In this document: positions 20,466 to 32,426 of the stretch, piece by piece
Layout: each line of letters opens with the position of its first letter
Position numbering within the stretch: the first letter of the stretch is position 1
Assembly (NCBI GenBank): GCA_015178975.1
Contig: WHVD01000246.1
Coordinates: 1-64,000, forward strand
DNA from: Hysterangium stoloniferum
Taxonomy: Eukaryota; Basidiomycota; Agaricomycetes; Hysterangiales; Hysterangiaceae
DNA: 64,000 bases
Direction of reading: 5' to 3'
Notes under the pieces: generated by a model
The model's database searches: none
What the model was told of the DNA's origin: nothing
Seen by the model: the letters and a program-made list of their open reading frames with translations, nothing else
Translations under genes and position numbers: made by a program

Positions 20466-21491
20466 TTACAATCTAATACTTTGTATGACCCCCTTTGCCT
20501 TTAAAACTGCCTGTATCCTCCTAGGCATGCTTTCTATTAGCTTCTGGCATGTCTCTGGTGGTATTTCAGTCCACTCCTTTGCCACCCTGTCCCATAATTC
20601 ATGTACTCCTTTGGGTGGTATGTCATATTGTTGGAGTTTGGCCTTGAGGTGTTGCCAGAGGTGTTCAATGGGATTTAGATCAGGGGATTGGGCAGGCCAC
20701 TTCATGGGAATTATGTTATTGTCAGAAAACCACTGGTCTGCCTTTTTTGAGGTATGTTTTGGATCATTGTCTTGTTGGAAGTACCAGTTATCCTCAGCCA
20801 TCTCCAAACTTTCAATGCTCTCCTCCACTCCCTCCTCCAAAATCTCACAATACTGCACTGCATCCATGTTCCCCTGCATCTCTATCAGCTTCCCCACCCC
20901 ATTCCAGCCCATCAACCCCCAAACCATCAAGTTATTCCCCCCTCCATGTTTGACAGTTGGTGTGGTGGTCCCATCTGATACTGGTTCCTCTTGTTGCTTC
21001 CAAACATATACCTTCCCATCTGACCCAATCCTATTCATTTTTGTCTCATCAGTCCACAACACCATCTTCCAGTCCTCCATAGTCCAATTTTTATGGTATT
21101 GGGCAAACTTTAGATGTTGCTGATGATGAGACCCCTTGAGCATAGGGACTTTCTTCTTTGTTGCTGACCTAAAGCCAGCTTCCTTCAACACATTCCTAAC
21201 AGTCTGAGGAGTGACAGAGGTAGATATGATGGAATTTATGAATTGGGTGGCTTGGACAGCATTGTCAAGCTTCCCAGAGCTGATTTGACAGATAATTGAC
21301 TGTTTATTATAAGGGAAAAGCTTGGAAGAATGGCCGTCAGGATGATTTTCCTTATCCCTCTCTACCTCCCTACTGATCCTGCCAATAGTACCCTTCCCCA
21401 GGCCAGTCCTAGGTTGAATTTGACAATGGGAATACCCCTCACTGAGGAGAGAAACAACAGAAGAATACTTTTCAGCAGAGATGGATTTCAT
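20466..21491 (-). CDS. Tc1/mariner transposase, DD34E, 341 aa, uninterrupted
   Basis: Cut-and-paste transposase. The N-terminal third (about residues 5-120) has two helix-turn-helix-like segments (KYSSVVSLLSEG..., TPQTVRNVLKEAGF) that bind the inverted repeats. The catalytic core shows D in LWTDETKMN (about 150), D in YFQQDNDPKHTS (about 245) and E in SPDLNPIEHLW 34 residues later, with WGLMGW between. Length is typical and no stop or frameshift is present, so the protein could be active. However, element F splits the upstream part of the transposon between the gene start and the right terminal repeat, so this copy probably cannot move normally though it might act in trans. Confidence 0.9.
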   Translation of the reverse strand: MKSISAEKYSSVVSLLSEGYSHCQIQPRTGLGKGTIGRISREVERDKENHPDGHSSKLFPYNKQSIICQISSGKLDNAVQATQFINSIISTSVTPQTVRNVLKEAGFRSATKKKVPMLKGSHHQQHLKFAQYHKNWTMEDWKMVLWTDETKMNRIGSDGKVYVWKQQEEPVSDGTTTPTVKHGGGNNLMVWGLMGWNGVGKLIEMQGNMDAVQYCEILEEGVEESIESLEMAEDNWYFQQDNDPKHTSKKADQWFSDNNIIPMKWPAQSPDLNPIEHLWQHLKAKLQQYDIPPKGVHELWDRVAKEWTEIPPETCQKLIESMPRRIQAVLKAKGVIQSIRL

Positions 21492-21610
21492 AGTGGTGGT
21501 AAGGAGTCAAGGAGATGAATGAACAAAGATAAACATGCCAAATTGATACAAATAAGGTCACATGACATGTTGATGATTCACATGACCCACCCCTACCTTA
21601 TACTAGTGTG

Positions 21611-22240
21611 TGTGAAGAGTAGTGGAAGTTCTAACCGTTCTATATACGAAGAATATCGACCATTTAGGTACGACACTAAGATGTATTGACTGTCGAAGTC
21701 TAATACAGAATGAACGCGTATTGACTACTTAGTTCAATATGGTAGAAGGAAGTAGCTATCTAGAATAAGGTAGAGAGCTAAAACGAATAAGTAGAATCGA
21801 CTGTCAAGTGCGATTCTGAACGACTGCTCGAGAGTAAAGTAGAGTACTAGAGAGTCGAATAATAGAATAGTGTGGATGTGGTCCATGCGAGTTGCGATAA
21901 GGATTGAGTTTCGACTGGTACAGTTCGAAACTCTGATAGAGTAGATAGCTAAAGCCCATCTGTGACGGTCGAGACAATACACCAATCACAACTTACAGGA
22001 CACTAATGGGTGTCTGGGTAAGTCGTGGTTGCGGTGTAAAAAGTGTCTGAGTTCTAAACTACGGGCGCTAGAATACATAAGTCTGGTGTGTGTGCGCCCA
22101 CAAGAGTCGATGTACCACATACATAGGTCGTCGAACTAATTATAGATATAATAAAAGAGAGAAAATAGAAATAATAAAGGAAATATAGTAAGAGCTCATA
22201 CGACTATATTTCCTGAGTGTATTTTGCCATACCTCTCACA
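21611..22240 (-). repeat. 3' LTR of element F
   Basis: Tips TGTGAAGAG and CCTCTCACA. Adjoins the polypurine tract at its right end and the GTGTG duplication at its left. It does not contain the fold shared by families A, B, C, D and M. Confidence 0.95.
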
Positions 22241-22251
22241 GTGCCTCCCAG
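22241..22251 (-). other. Polypurine tract of element F
   Basis: Minus strand CTGGGAGGCAC directly before the 3' LTR, similar to the GGGAGGATAC tract of element A. Confidence 0.6.
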
Positions 22252-22265
22252 GTCGAAGAGCTATG

Positions 22266-23087
22266 TCAAAGAAGATGTCGAAGGACGCTTGGAACTCCTC
22301 CCCATGCATCCTGTGATGAACCCCCAAGGTGTAGGATAGCGTTGCCCCAGGCGAGACGCTTGGCACGAAAGGAAAGAACGATGTCCTCCCGCCTTGAAGC
22401 ATCATTGACGGATGTCAACCCATCCAGTTTTTGGATCGATGAGACCCAACGACCGTAGGGCTTCTGGTGCATTCAAATTATGGCGCGAACGCGATCAGTG
22501 GAAGCATCAGTAATACGGGCAATGAGAGGGGGTCAAGGGTGTAGTGATGGCGGGGTAGGAGTGATGAGCAGTGTGGAGCTCATGTCTCCCCCAGGGGGGA
22601 TTCCTCTCGAGGTGTCCAAATCCGGCAACAGTTGCTCCAACAAGTCAACGAGGTCCACTGCAGAGTGGGTTGGTGTGTGGTCAGGAAGAACACAAGAAGA
22701 GTTGACAAGTAAGGACCGAAACATGGAGAGTTCCACCCGTTCGATATCCTCCGCTAAACGCAGCTGTTCCTTAGGGTCGTTGACACATAAATAAAATGCA
22801 CTCATGCGGACCGACAACGTGAGAGACTCGCTATACCCCTGGATATGCCCTTTAAGAAGGGGGTGCCGCAGGGTTGGTCCCAGTCGCATTAATGTGCGTC
22901 CCATAGTGAAGATGTCGGAGGGGTAATTAATGGACACGCGCATCCAACTTGATGGAAAGGGATGGGAGGGGCCAGCCGTATCCTCAGAGTGGAGGGGAGA
23001 GGACGGCTGCAGTGGGGGGCTGCAAATGGGGTGGGCCGGGGGGGGTCCATGACAAGGGGCTTGTTGGCCTGAGTATCGGTTCTTCAT
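22266..23087 (-). pseudogene. End of the 3' accessory coding region of F (part b)
   Basis: Starts MKNRYSGQQ and runs in one frame to LHLGGSSQDAWGGVPSVLRHLL just before the polypurine tract, with two TGA stops (near 22533 and 22473). Homologous to 55231-54638, which ends LDLGGSSQEAWGGVPNALRHLV. Conserved blocks include VSINYPSD, SMFRSLLV and VDLVDLLE. Function unknown; the position is that of env genes but I see no signal peptide or membrane segment. In the relative this part is in the same frame as part a, so the split here probably comes from a frame change. Confidence 0.6.
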
Positions 23088-24745
23088 TTCCCTTTTGCTT
23101 TTTCACTTAAGGGGGGAGGCTCCTCAAAGGCTTCCATTGCTGGGGGGGGTTCCTTGAAGACATCTGTGGCTGAGAGAGGCGTCTCGAGGATTTCCTCCAT
23201 AGGTGTTGCGAGAACGTCCGGGATAGGGTGATCAATATCCATTAATGTATCATTAGGATGCTGAATGGGGCTTCCCAGAGAAACACAAGGGGAGTAGGGA
23301 GAGGTGGGCGGTGGACTCTGCATTGTCAAGGAAGTGAGGGGAATGTTAGACACCGCAGGGACTAAAGGCGTCAGAGTAGAGTGGGAGGCGACGAGAAGGT
23401 CAGGTGATGTGCGGAGGGGTGAGATTGGCTGTGGTGCTGGAGAAGGCTTGGGTATGGATGAGGACGGTGATATAAGGGAATGTCCTGCGAAGGGGAGGGG
23501 TAGTGGTATAGGGGGAAGAGAAGGCAGCTCGGCAGATGGTACAAGACTTCCCGGTAACTCTGAAAAGGGTGTAAAGCACTGTAATGTGGGTACGGAAGAG
23601 ACCGGCGGAGGTGGAGGGAGATGAGAGGAACTGGATGGGGTCACAGAGTCTGCTGGACGATACCCTCTCCAAACTCTGATGGAAGTTGGTAGCTTTCGTC
23701 GTTGGTTAGGATCACTCGTGAAGAAGTGAATGTTGTCAGGGAGTAGGAAACCTTCATGGCAGTCAGCACCGAGGTACTTGCTGTCGTAGGTGGGGTAGCA
23801 AGATTGGTTGTCCTCCGAGTCAGATGAAAGATCACCGGGCCCCATCCGGTAGGTCCGTTCCTGAGGTCCATGTTGTGAAGGGGGTCTGGGAGGTAGTGCA
23901 ACTCCATCTCCACGTCACAATGCAATGCTTTGTAATTTGATCCTTCGTACTTTGTCCCAATCGTAGAAGGTGACCCCATCTTTTCCTTTCCTACTTTTTT
24001 GTCCTACACTCTGAACACATGGCGTGCCCCCATCACTGCAATCCATTTCAGCGAAATCCGTCCATTTATGACCCGAAGGGGGAGCGATGATTGAAGGATT
24101 ATCGTGCCCTTCCATTCTCCTCCATTCCTGCCATGTCCACCTTGAAGGGACATTATCCCTAGCCCCCATCCTCTGCTGTCCTTCCAAGTACTCCTCTCTC
24201 CTCTTCCGTTTAAGCGTTTTCAATTCCTCCTGAACCTGCGCAGAGAAAGCCTCAGACTGCTGTTTCTTTTTGATCTCCTCTTCGGTAGAAGGGAAAATAC
24301 TATGAGAAGGTGGTGAGGTTTCACTCCATGTTCCCGAGGGAGCCCCCCAAGTATTAGAGGACCATGGTGCAGCTTTTGAAATGGAGTCCGTCCGTGTAGG
24401 ATTTGTGGACGATGAGGTCTCCTCCACACGCTCGACAGTTTCTGTTCGAGGTGATGGGGTAGAAGGAACTGTAGTTTGAGGTCGAGGTATTCTTTTAAAA
24501 TTGGGAAATCGGGGTCTGGGAAGAGGAGCGTATGGAGTAAAGGCGGTTCCGTTCCCCGAGTTGGTGGACGTTCCCGCGATGTCGCCCTGCACAGCGGAGG
24601 GTATTGGCAAAGGCGTTCCAGAATTACTCATGGAGTGCTCGACTTGTTCAGTACGAGATGGCGTGGTAGAGGTATTAATAGGTTGAGGTCGCGGTATTCT
24701 TTTGAAGTTGGGGAACTTGGGTTTGGGTTGTTGCTCCTGCGACAT
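23084..24745 (-). pseudogene. 3' accessory coding region of F (part a)
   Basis: One frame from MSQEQQPKPKF to SEKAKGK with a single stop near 23915-23917. Proline- and serine-rich. The motif FPNFKRIPRPQ occurs twice (about residues 11-21 and 79-89). A charged helix with KTLKRKRREEYLEGQQR lies around 180-200. A block conserved with the relative at 55873-56000 and 56742-56960 reads GVTFYDWDKVRRIKL, then YLGADCHEGFLLP, TSDPNQ and VWRG. Conservation in two diverged elements argues for a real protein. No known domain recognised. Confidence 0.6.
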
Positions 24746-24940
24746 AGTGTACTGATTAGAGAGGTTGATGTGGAGGGAAGAGATAGGGGGAATAAAATTT
24801 TCTTTAGTGAATTTACGTATTTTATATTAATTTCAAGCTCTGCTCGGTTATTGAAGTGAAAGGCCGAGGGGGAAGAAAGTGGGGGGGTAGAGCTATAAGT
24901 AGATAAACAGTGTTGTCGTCGTAAGGATGTGAAATGATCA

Positions 24941-27900
24941 TTAAATTCGATAAATAGTCTTGTAAGCTCTAAGAAGAGCGGGAGCGTTACAAAGGTCATT
25001 GCCGTTTAACCAAGTGTCCTCCTCCGGTCCATATCCTTTCTATCGAACCTGGAAAAGGAGTCGATTTCGATGCTTTTTGTGCCCTACTCTAGCTTCTACT
25101 TCGTACTCCTCGTCGTTACGATTGAGTTCTCGAGGGTTCTCGAGTAGCTCCCTGGATCCGAATTCCTTAGGGGAGAGGTGGTACTTTTTAAGATGGTCTT
25201 GATTAATCACTGGATGTAATTGATATTCCGAGGGAATGCGGAGTCGGAAGACTTGAGGATTGATCTTTTCCAAGACCTCAAATGGCCCTATCCGTCTTTG
25301 TATAAGTTTTCTTCCGGGTCCTTTGGCTTCGATGAGCTCGAGAGAATGGGGATTAATCAGAACATAATCTCCCTCTGAGATATCTTCCACTAATCTCCGT
25401 CTCTTGTTGTAACTGCGAGCTTGGGTTTCTTGTGCTCACGCAATTGAATCCCATGCTGCTTGTTGGTGATTTTCCAATTCTAAGATCCATTGGTCGGCTA
25501 CAGGGCTATCTGATAATTCTCTGGGAACCACAGGGTCGTCCCCTCCCAGACAGCTAGACATTCCTCTTGGTAAGTAGCCCATCAGCAAAAACGCTGGCGC
25601 ATAGCTCATCGAGCTTTGAACCATCGAATTGTAGGTATGAGCCACTACTTGAGTCCATTTAGACCATTCCTCCTTCGAAGAGGTGCAGTACGCTCTGAGC
25701 ATTTGCTCCACAATAGCATCAGTGTTCTCCATTTGACCGTCGGTCTGAGGATGGTGGGACGAGGATACTGCAAGGGCACTTCCGTATACTTTGCAGACTT
25801 CTCTCCAGAACCTACAGGTCCACGTCTTATCTCGATCACAGATTATCCTTGAAGGCAGGCTGAAAGGAGCGGCTACTTTATTCACGAAGATTTGCATGAA
25901 TCCTTCTGCAGATAGATCTGAAGTGGTGGGTTCACAGATTAAGAAATGCGTGAGTTTATCCACGGTGACGAAGATGGTGGAATAACCACCCTCTGTAGAA
26001 GGAGGCAATCTGGTAATCAGGTCCATCGAGACAACCTCAAACGGCCTTAGGGGTACATCCACGGGTCGAAGAGCTCCTTGTCGAGCGGAATGATCAATTT
26101 TAGTTTTCTGGCATATGTCGCAGCTGCAAGCGTACACCACGCAGTCATGCAACATCCTCGGCCAGAAGAAGTGGTCTTTCATCAGATTAAAGAGCCTGTG
26201 GCTGCCTGCATGAGCTCCTTTGAAAGGATTATCATGTATCAGCTTGAGTATGGTTGTCGTCATGCTGCTAGGAACGCAGATTCGACTTTTCCAGTCCGAA
26301 TCTCGAAAGAACAATAACTTATTCTTGCCGATGAAATAATGCGAAGGAGTAGTTACCATGTTTGGAGAAATGGGATCGGTGGCGTAATGATTTCTGAAGG
26401 TGGGATCCTTCTGGTATCCATCGCGAAGTTCTTTAGCGTAATTTTCGTCAATCTCTATAAGCAATTGTGGATTCGAGAGAGCAAAATTCGCTTCATCGGT
26501 TTCATCATTTCTGGGGAGATTGTGCAAGTCCCATTTCGTTTGGGGGACCTCTTCCATGGTTCCGACTGGTTCGACTAACTCATGATGAGTGAGAAAGACG
26601 GCTTTTTCCGCTGGTTTGTTCTCCCATAACGTCTCATTGTCATTCCGGTTATAAGAATCCGCTAAGATCGGTAAAAGGTCGTCTCTCGTGGGGCTAATAT
26701 AGTCCGGTACTCGAGGAAGTCTGGACAGTGGGTCAACATTGCTATGTATTCATCCTGCTCTATGTAGGATTTCCAGACCGGGGTATGCAGCGTTTACCGC
26801 CCCCCATGCAGCCAGTCGACGATTAGTATTCTCGTAAGATCTGGCCCATTGTAATGCCGCATGGTCAGTGATCAGAAGGATATGTTCGCCTTTGATAAAG
26901 GGCTGGAAATGGACTAATCCTTCTTTAGCGGCTAACGCTTCTCGCTCTGTGGCTGAATAGTTACATTCTGCTTTCTTGAGCATATGGCTCCAATAGGCGA
27001 TAACGCATTCGACCGTGACACTGGTGTCGTCAAAATTTGCGGCCCAGGAATCCGTCCAGGTGAATTCCAGCTCCTTGGTTTTATAACGAGTAATGAAAAT
27101 GGGCACGTCTCGTGATTGATCAAAGGCTACTCGTGCTTGGGCATAAATCTTTGTATCCTTAAGGTCTTTAAGCGTCATTTTCTGTATTTGTTGGAGACAA
27201 CATCCTAGCACAAAGTCTGAAGCATCTGTGTATAACCGATAAGGCATACTGCTCGCGGGGTGTCCAAGTACTGGAGCTGAGCTCAACACAACCTTGATGT
27301 CCTCAAAAGCTCAGGCATGTTCAGAATCCCAATTCCAATGAACTCCTTTCTTCAAGAGGTTGAAAAGTGGAGCGACCGTCCAGGAGTAAAATGGTATGTA
27401 CGCGGAGAAGTACAGAACCATTCCTAGAAAACATTGAAGATCTGCTATCTTAGAGGGCGTCGCCAATTCTAATATAGCGGCGACCTTTTCTTGATGGGTC
27501 GAAAAGCCGAGTCTAGACACCTTATGTCCTAGTAGTAGAATCGAATTATACCCCACATAGCACTTTTTGGGTGAGAGAGTGATTCCCGCAGCAATTATGG
27601 CTTGTAAAATTTGATCTAAATGTTCTAGATGATCGTCCCATGTCTTAGAAAAGATCATGATGTCGTCAATATAAACCAGGCAGAATATCAATAAGTAAGG
27701 TGCAAGTACAGTTTGCATAACCCTTTGGAATATAGAAGGTCCATTACGAAGTCCAAAGGGCATTCTCCTGAATTGCCACAGTCCTCGATGGGATCTGAAG
27801 GCGGTCTTCGGCTTGTCTTCCTCTAACATTTCAAGTTGGGTAAAACCAGCTAGTGCATCGAAGGAAGACAAGATGTTGGAGCCCGAAAGCGCTTGCATGA

Positions 27901-29341
27901 TTTCCGACTGGCGTGGCAGTGGGAATTCGTCGGGAACTGTTAGACTGTTCAACTTTCTATAGTCGATCACTACTCGTGGTTTCCCATTGCGATAGATGAC
28001 AAAGGCTGGCGCCCCCCAAGGACTCTTGGACGGTTCGATTACTCCCTGTTGGAACCAAGTATCCATTTGTTCATCAATGACTTTCCTATTAGCTGGGGAG
28101 GTTGGGAACATTGACATTGAAATAGGTTGCGTGCCCTCTTTCAATGGGACATTGACCTTGACATCCACTTGTCCCAGTCGCCTGTCCACTCCGAAGGCTA
28201 GGACATTCTTAGTTAATACCGACTCCAAGTGGGAGGAGACATCGGTAGGGATGTCAGGTCCTAAGTTAACTAGCTTATGCAGATCTTCTGCACGAAACGT
28301 TTCCATGGTGGCAACCTCTGACGTTTTAGGACCTGCCGGGTCGAAATCGTCTGTGAGTTCCCATTCTGGGGGCAGTCCGGAGGATTGAGGATTAAGGACA
28401 CACTCCTCTTCTATTTTTGATAGACTCTCGATGAGATGGGCGATCTTGGTTGCCGTTGACTGCATCGATGCTTTCTCAGTCGAAGATCTAGGAGTCTGGG
28501 CCCATTTGTTCGCGTCGTGAATTAATCCAACAGTTTCCCCTCGTCTGATGATTCTTGGCATCAGAGAGGGATTAGCGAGAGGTATCGCGGCACGTTCCCT
28601 AGAGATGGTGGTGGTGGGAGCAGCTAGTATACTCCCATCGTTGTTCTGCAAGATAACTCCCTCGACTATCCATTGGTCACCAATAAGATCTCCTACAAAG
28701 ATTGGTACTAATCGAGCCGATTCCGGTTCTATAGTACAATCTTGTAAGGCCCATGCGACTCTTTCAGTACGCACTCCTTTGTCTGGTTTGGAAGTCAATT
28801 CAGGCGAGTCATTGGCTAATTCCTCAAAGGGGATCTTGCTAATCAAAAAGGTTAAAGGCTGCAGCTCCTTGGAAGAACTGGCTGGGATAGATCCTGCTCT
28901 CCCAGGCAAAATCAATCTGGAACCCAGCGGTTGGTCTCGCAGTGTCCCGATCTCATAGTTCACATGAAAGTCTTCTCCAAGAAGGATCGGGACGGTCATA
29001 CCTCGGACAACGTACGTTTCAGCGGTAAATTTAAGGAGTATACCGGTGTCATCCTCGAGATAAATGGGGACATTGACGTATCCTAATACTTTGGCATTAC
29101 CGGTAAGTTGTACGAGGCACAGCTTGAGTCCTTGCTTGAGTTTAGGGCGGTCCTCTAGTTCCTTATAGAAATCCTCTGAGATTAAGGAGAGGTCAGCTCT
29201 GGTGTCCAGCCTGATTTTAATAGGATTTGAGGCTTCTGAATTCCCTACGCATCCGTAGACGTGTAATGCTGAAATCCCAATACTGGAATATCCACCCGGA
29301 GGGTCCCTTCTGTGATAGATAATAGTCGAATCCTCTTTCAT
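24941..29341 (-). pseudogene. pol: Pol of element F: protease, RT, RNase H, integrase, chromodomain
   Basis: A single frame of about 1,466 codons with four internal stops (27311-27313 TGA, 26750-26752 TGA, 25436-25438 TGA, 25040-25042 TAG). The protease active site reads DTRA instead of DTGA (near 29200). RT (about 28130-27450) shows PWGAPAFVIYRNGKPR, RMPFGLRN and the catalytic YIDD. RNase H (27240-26800) shows LYTDASDF and TDHAALQW. Integrase shows HAG...CDICQKTK, then DLITRLP, CDRDKTW and DGQMENTD with all three acidic residues. A C-terminal chromodomain (EYEVEARVG, GYGPEEDTW) ends at 24941. The ATG overlaps the gag stop as ATGA. Confidence 0.85.
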
Positions 29342-32300
29342 AAGTCGACTGGATCAGGGGTATTGAATCTAGGTCTTTTGCTTTCTTTTCTTGCAGCCAG
29401 TTTGACGTTCCTCCTGATACATCTACCGTTAGGTACCTTGGGAGTGACGTTCGAAATAGAGTCGTCCACTTCAGAGTCTGACTCATCGCAAGGAATTAAG
29501 TCGGGTAATTGCCCTGGGTCAAAGGGGAAGCTCTCCTCCTCCAATCCCTCTGACTCAGAGGGGTCTTCTATAACATAGGTCTGACTTATTTCCTTAGATC
29601 GGTTTGCAAATGCGTCCTTGTCGACGATTTCCTCAATGGTGGGAGGTTCAGGTCGCGATAAAACTCTCATCTCAGTCAGACCTTCACGGTTCTGACGATG
29701 AGCGTCTAGCCAGTCTCCTTTCTCGAGAAAATCATGGTCTGATATAGAAACATAAACTTGCGATGTCTCGTTCTCATTCGAGGATGCTTTCACGTCTGAA
29801 ACGATGTTGTCCTCTGGCTGAGGAAGGTAGACAGAAATGAAAATCGATTCCTCATCAATGTTATGTACTTGTCCCTGTACACTTAATCCATAAACCATTT
29901 CATAAGCCCTTTGATCCTCTGCCTCCTCCATTGGGTTCTGCGTGGAGCACTTGTTAATAGAGACATAGTGCGACATCCTGCCCGCATGGGGGCAGTTGAT
30001 CTTGAAATGCTCTAAACTCCCACAAATCCAACACTCCTTCAGAGGTTTGGCGATGCTTTTCTTGTCACTTCGTTCGAAAAAGAACTTGCCATGTTTCTTA
30101 CCCTGCTTAGTGTTCAATCTCCTAGGGACAGTTTTATCCTCGAGTTCGCCGAGGAGGACGTGACTTTGGTTAGTGGGGTCGATTCCTCCAGAGTGTTCTT
30201 CCTCATGCCAGGGATCCGACTCGTCTTGCTCAGCGATCATGACTCTAGGCTTTTGGAACTGATAACACTCTCGATGTGTTTGAACCCAAGCATTAATCAG
30301 AGCCTCTTGTAAATTGTTCGCATAAGTCTGCAAGCTCATGATGTCATCGATAGGTTGTCCCTGTAGAAGGTAAAGCCATTCCGTGGGCAGTGTCAGGATA
30401 AGTCTGTGCGTTTCGTCCTTCCGGTTTTGGTGGAACCCATACAAGAATCGATAGAGCTTGACCCTTCGCTGAATGTAATGAATGGGTGTCTCATGATTGT
30501 GACCGGCCTGTCGAAATTTCATGGCTTCCCATTCTAGAGCCAAGGATTCGCGCCAACGAGTTCCAAGTAATCCTTCTACGATGCCCCAAAGAAACGATCC
30601 GTGAGATCGACTAAATTCAGTGCGATGTTCACGGTCTAGGGTGCTCCACCAGATCTTAGCACTGCTGGTGAGTCGTCTTGGCAGAGCGACTCCCAACAAT
30701 GTACTCATGGAGTCAGAGATCTCCGAGAGGCTCATAATATCCATGATGTAATCCAACGCCTTGGATTGAGTCCCATCGTATTCGGGAAGGTCTGACCATT
30801 TGATCTTGATGTCGTTGGTGTTAAGAGCGATCCTTTTATCCTTAGGTAAGTCATCGATAGGCACACTGGCTCGAGGCTGCATCGGAGTTTGAAAGGGAGA
30901 GTTAGGTACTCTACTGTGATGCCCCCCCACGTCCCGAATTCCCTCCATAGCTTGAGGTACTAGAACTCCCAGATGAATTACTAGGAGGTCCTCCCGATGG
31001 CAGAAAGGGATTGGAGGAGATCGGCAGGGAATGGCGAGGATTGACTGGATTCAGCGATCCTCGACCAGCAACCTGACCAGCTATACCCTCGGTGAATGCA
31101 GTGGAGAAAGACGGTCGACCCCTGTTGGCGACTGATCGATTCCTAGTCGTAGTTGGTTCATCGCCTATGTTCGTATTACCAGGGATTCATTTGAACGCGA
31201 CGTGAGAGTGGTGAATTTCCTGATGGGGGGTAGGGCTAGGTTCCATCGCGATCCCTCTCTCGATTTCGACCGTATTCAAAGGTCGACGAGGTTGGGGTTG
31301 ATAGAGGGGGATGCATATTTCCATTCCTTTTTCCTGAAGACGTTCCGCAACTTGCATCCTCATGTCTGACAGGAAGTCTTGCAAAATAATGGGACGATTG
31401 AGTGAATGAAGGAAACGAGTGTCGGGAGATCCATTCAGGGTACGAACAAACGAACTGGTTGTGGAGATGGGCGAATCAGGTACCTAAATGGAATCACCAT
31501 AAGGGTGAAGCACCTCCAAAACCATCTTATCGAGTCTTCTCTGATTTCGCCTTAACTGACCCCTTAAGGTAAAATACGCAAATGAAGAATTCCGAGTAAT
31601 CCCGTTAAGAGACTCCTCCAGCATCTGAATGTATATATACTGGTAGTCGACTTTGGAAACAATGTGATCCCCACCGAGTAGGACATGAAGGATTTGTAAC
31701 ACATCATCGTGCGTGCGGAGCGCTTCGAGGAATGAAGAGAACACTTCTTGTTTAAGAACCATCCTCCCTCCTTCCATGACAGAAGTAACTTCACTCGACC
31801 ATTCGGGAATCGAGCGAGTCAAATCCTCAAGGGTTCCAGGTCGTGTGAATAGATCCTGTGCCAATAAAATAGCCTGATAACGACCTAACCAGACTGCTAC
31901 AGTCACCGGTAAGAGGGGGTAGTCCATATTGTACTCCTCCACAAAGGGAGTAACCTGATCCGTAGAAATTCGATCAGCATAGTACGCATCCCATTGTAAG
32001 TCGATGGGCTGGGTGTAAATCATATGACCCCTAAAGAATTGCTTAAGGATGACCTGTTTAGGCGGGAACGAGAGAACGGGTTCAGGAGCACGGGTAGTTT
32101 CAACATTAGCTCCGGGGACGTTCAACTGCTCAGTTGACGGATGTTCTTCTCATGGACTTGGAGGGGCATCCATTGACAGTCCAACTACTGCTTCAACGGA
32201 ACTTCCGGGAGGAGCTGGTTTTTGAAAAGTCAATGAAGACTTCCTCATGGTGATGTTACGGGGTGGTTCCAGACTTGCAGGTCTTTGACGAGGTTTTGAA

Positions 32301-32350
32301 CTACTCGGGGTCATCGAAGATCTCGGCATTTGGTTCTTGCCAGTGGTCAT
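29338..32350 (-). pseudogene. gag: Gag of element F
   Basis: About 1,000 codons once the breaks are taken into account. The N-terminal part (32350-31187) has in-frame TGA near 32150, TAG at 31484-31486 and TGA at 31187-31189. A change of frame occurs at the G7 run (C7 on plus, 30922-30928). The capsid part includes WSDLPEYDGTQSKALDY, KIWWSTLDREHR, WREWS-like WRESLALEWEAMKF and HYIQRRVKLYRFLYG. The zinc knuckle CWICGSLEHFKINC (CX2CX4HX4C) lies near 30030-29990. The last codons overlap the pol start by ATGA. The stops are explained by C-to-T change at CGA or CAG codons. Confidence 0.75.
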
Positions 32351-32407
32351 TTACATGCTTAGAATTTGATAGTTGAAATAAATGTTTTTCTTCATAGGGA
32401 AAGAGCG

Positions 32408-32425
32408 GTCCGGCCCGGATCGCCA
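32408..32425 (-). other. Candidate primer-binding site of element F
   Basis: One base inside the 5' LTR the minus strand reads TGGCGATCCGGGCCGGAC, starting with the TGG expected for pairing with a tRNA 3' CCA. I cannot say which tRNA. Confidence 0.5.
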
Positions 32426-32426
32426 C

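Noticed and set aside
23084-23087. Second ATGA stop-start overlap, between the two parts of the F accessory region
   Set aside because: In the relative F2 the corresponding parts lie in one frame, so the overlap in F is more likely the result of a frame change than a coupling signal.
29217-29486. Third-frame ORF across the gag-pol junction
   Set aside because: Shadow of gag and pol frames; no conserved content.
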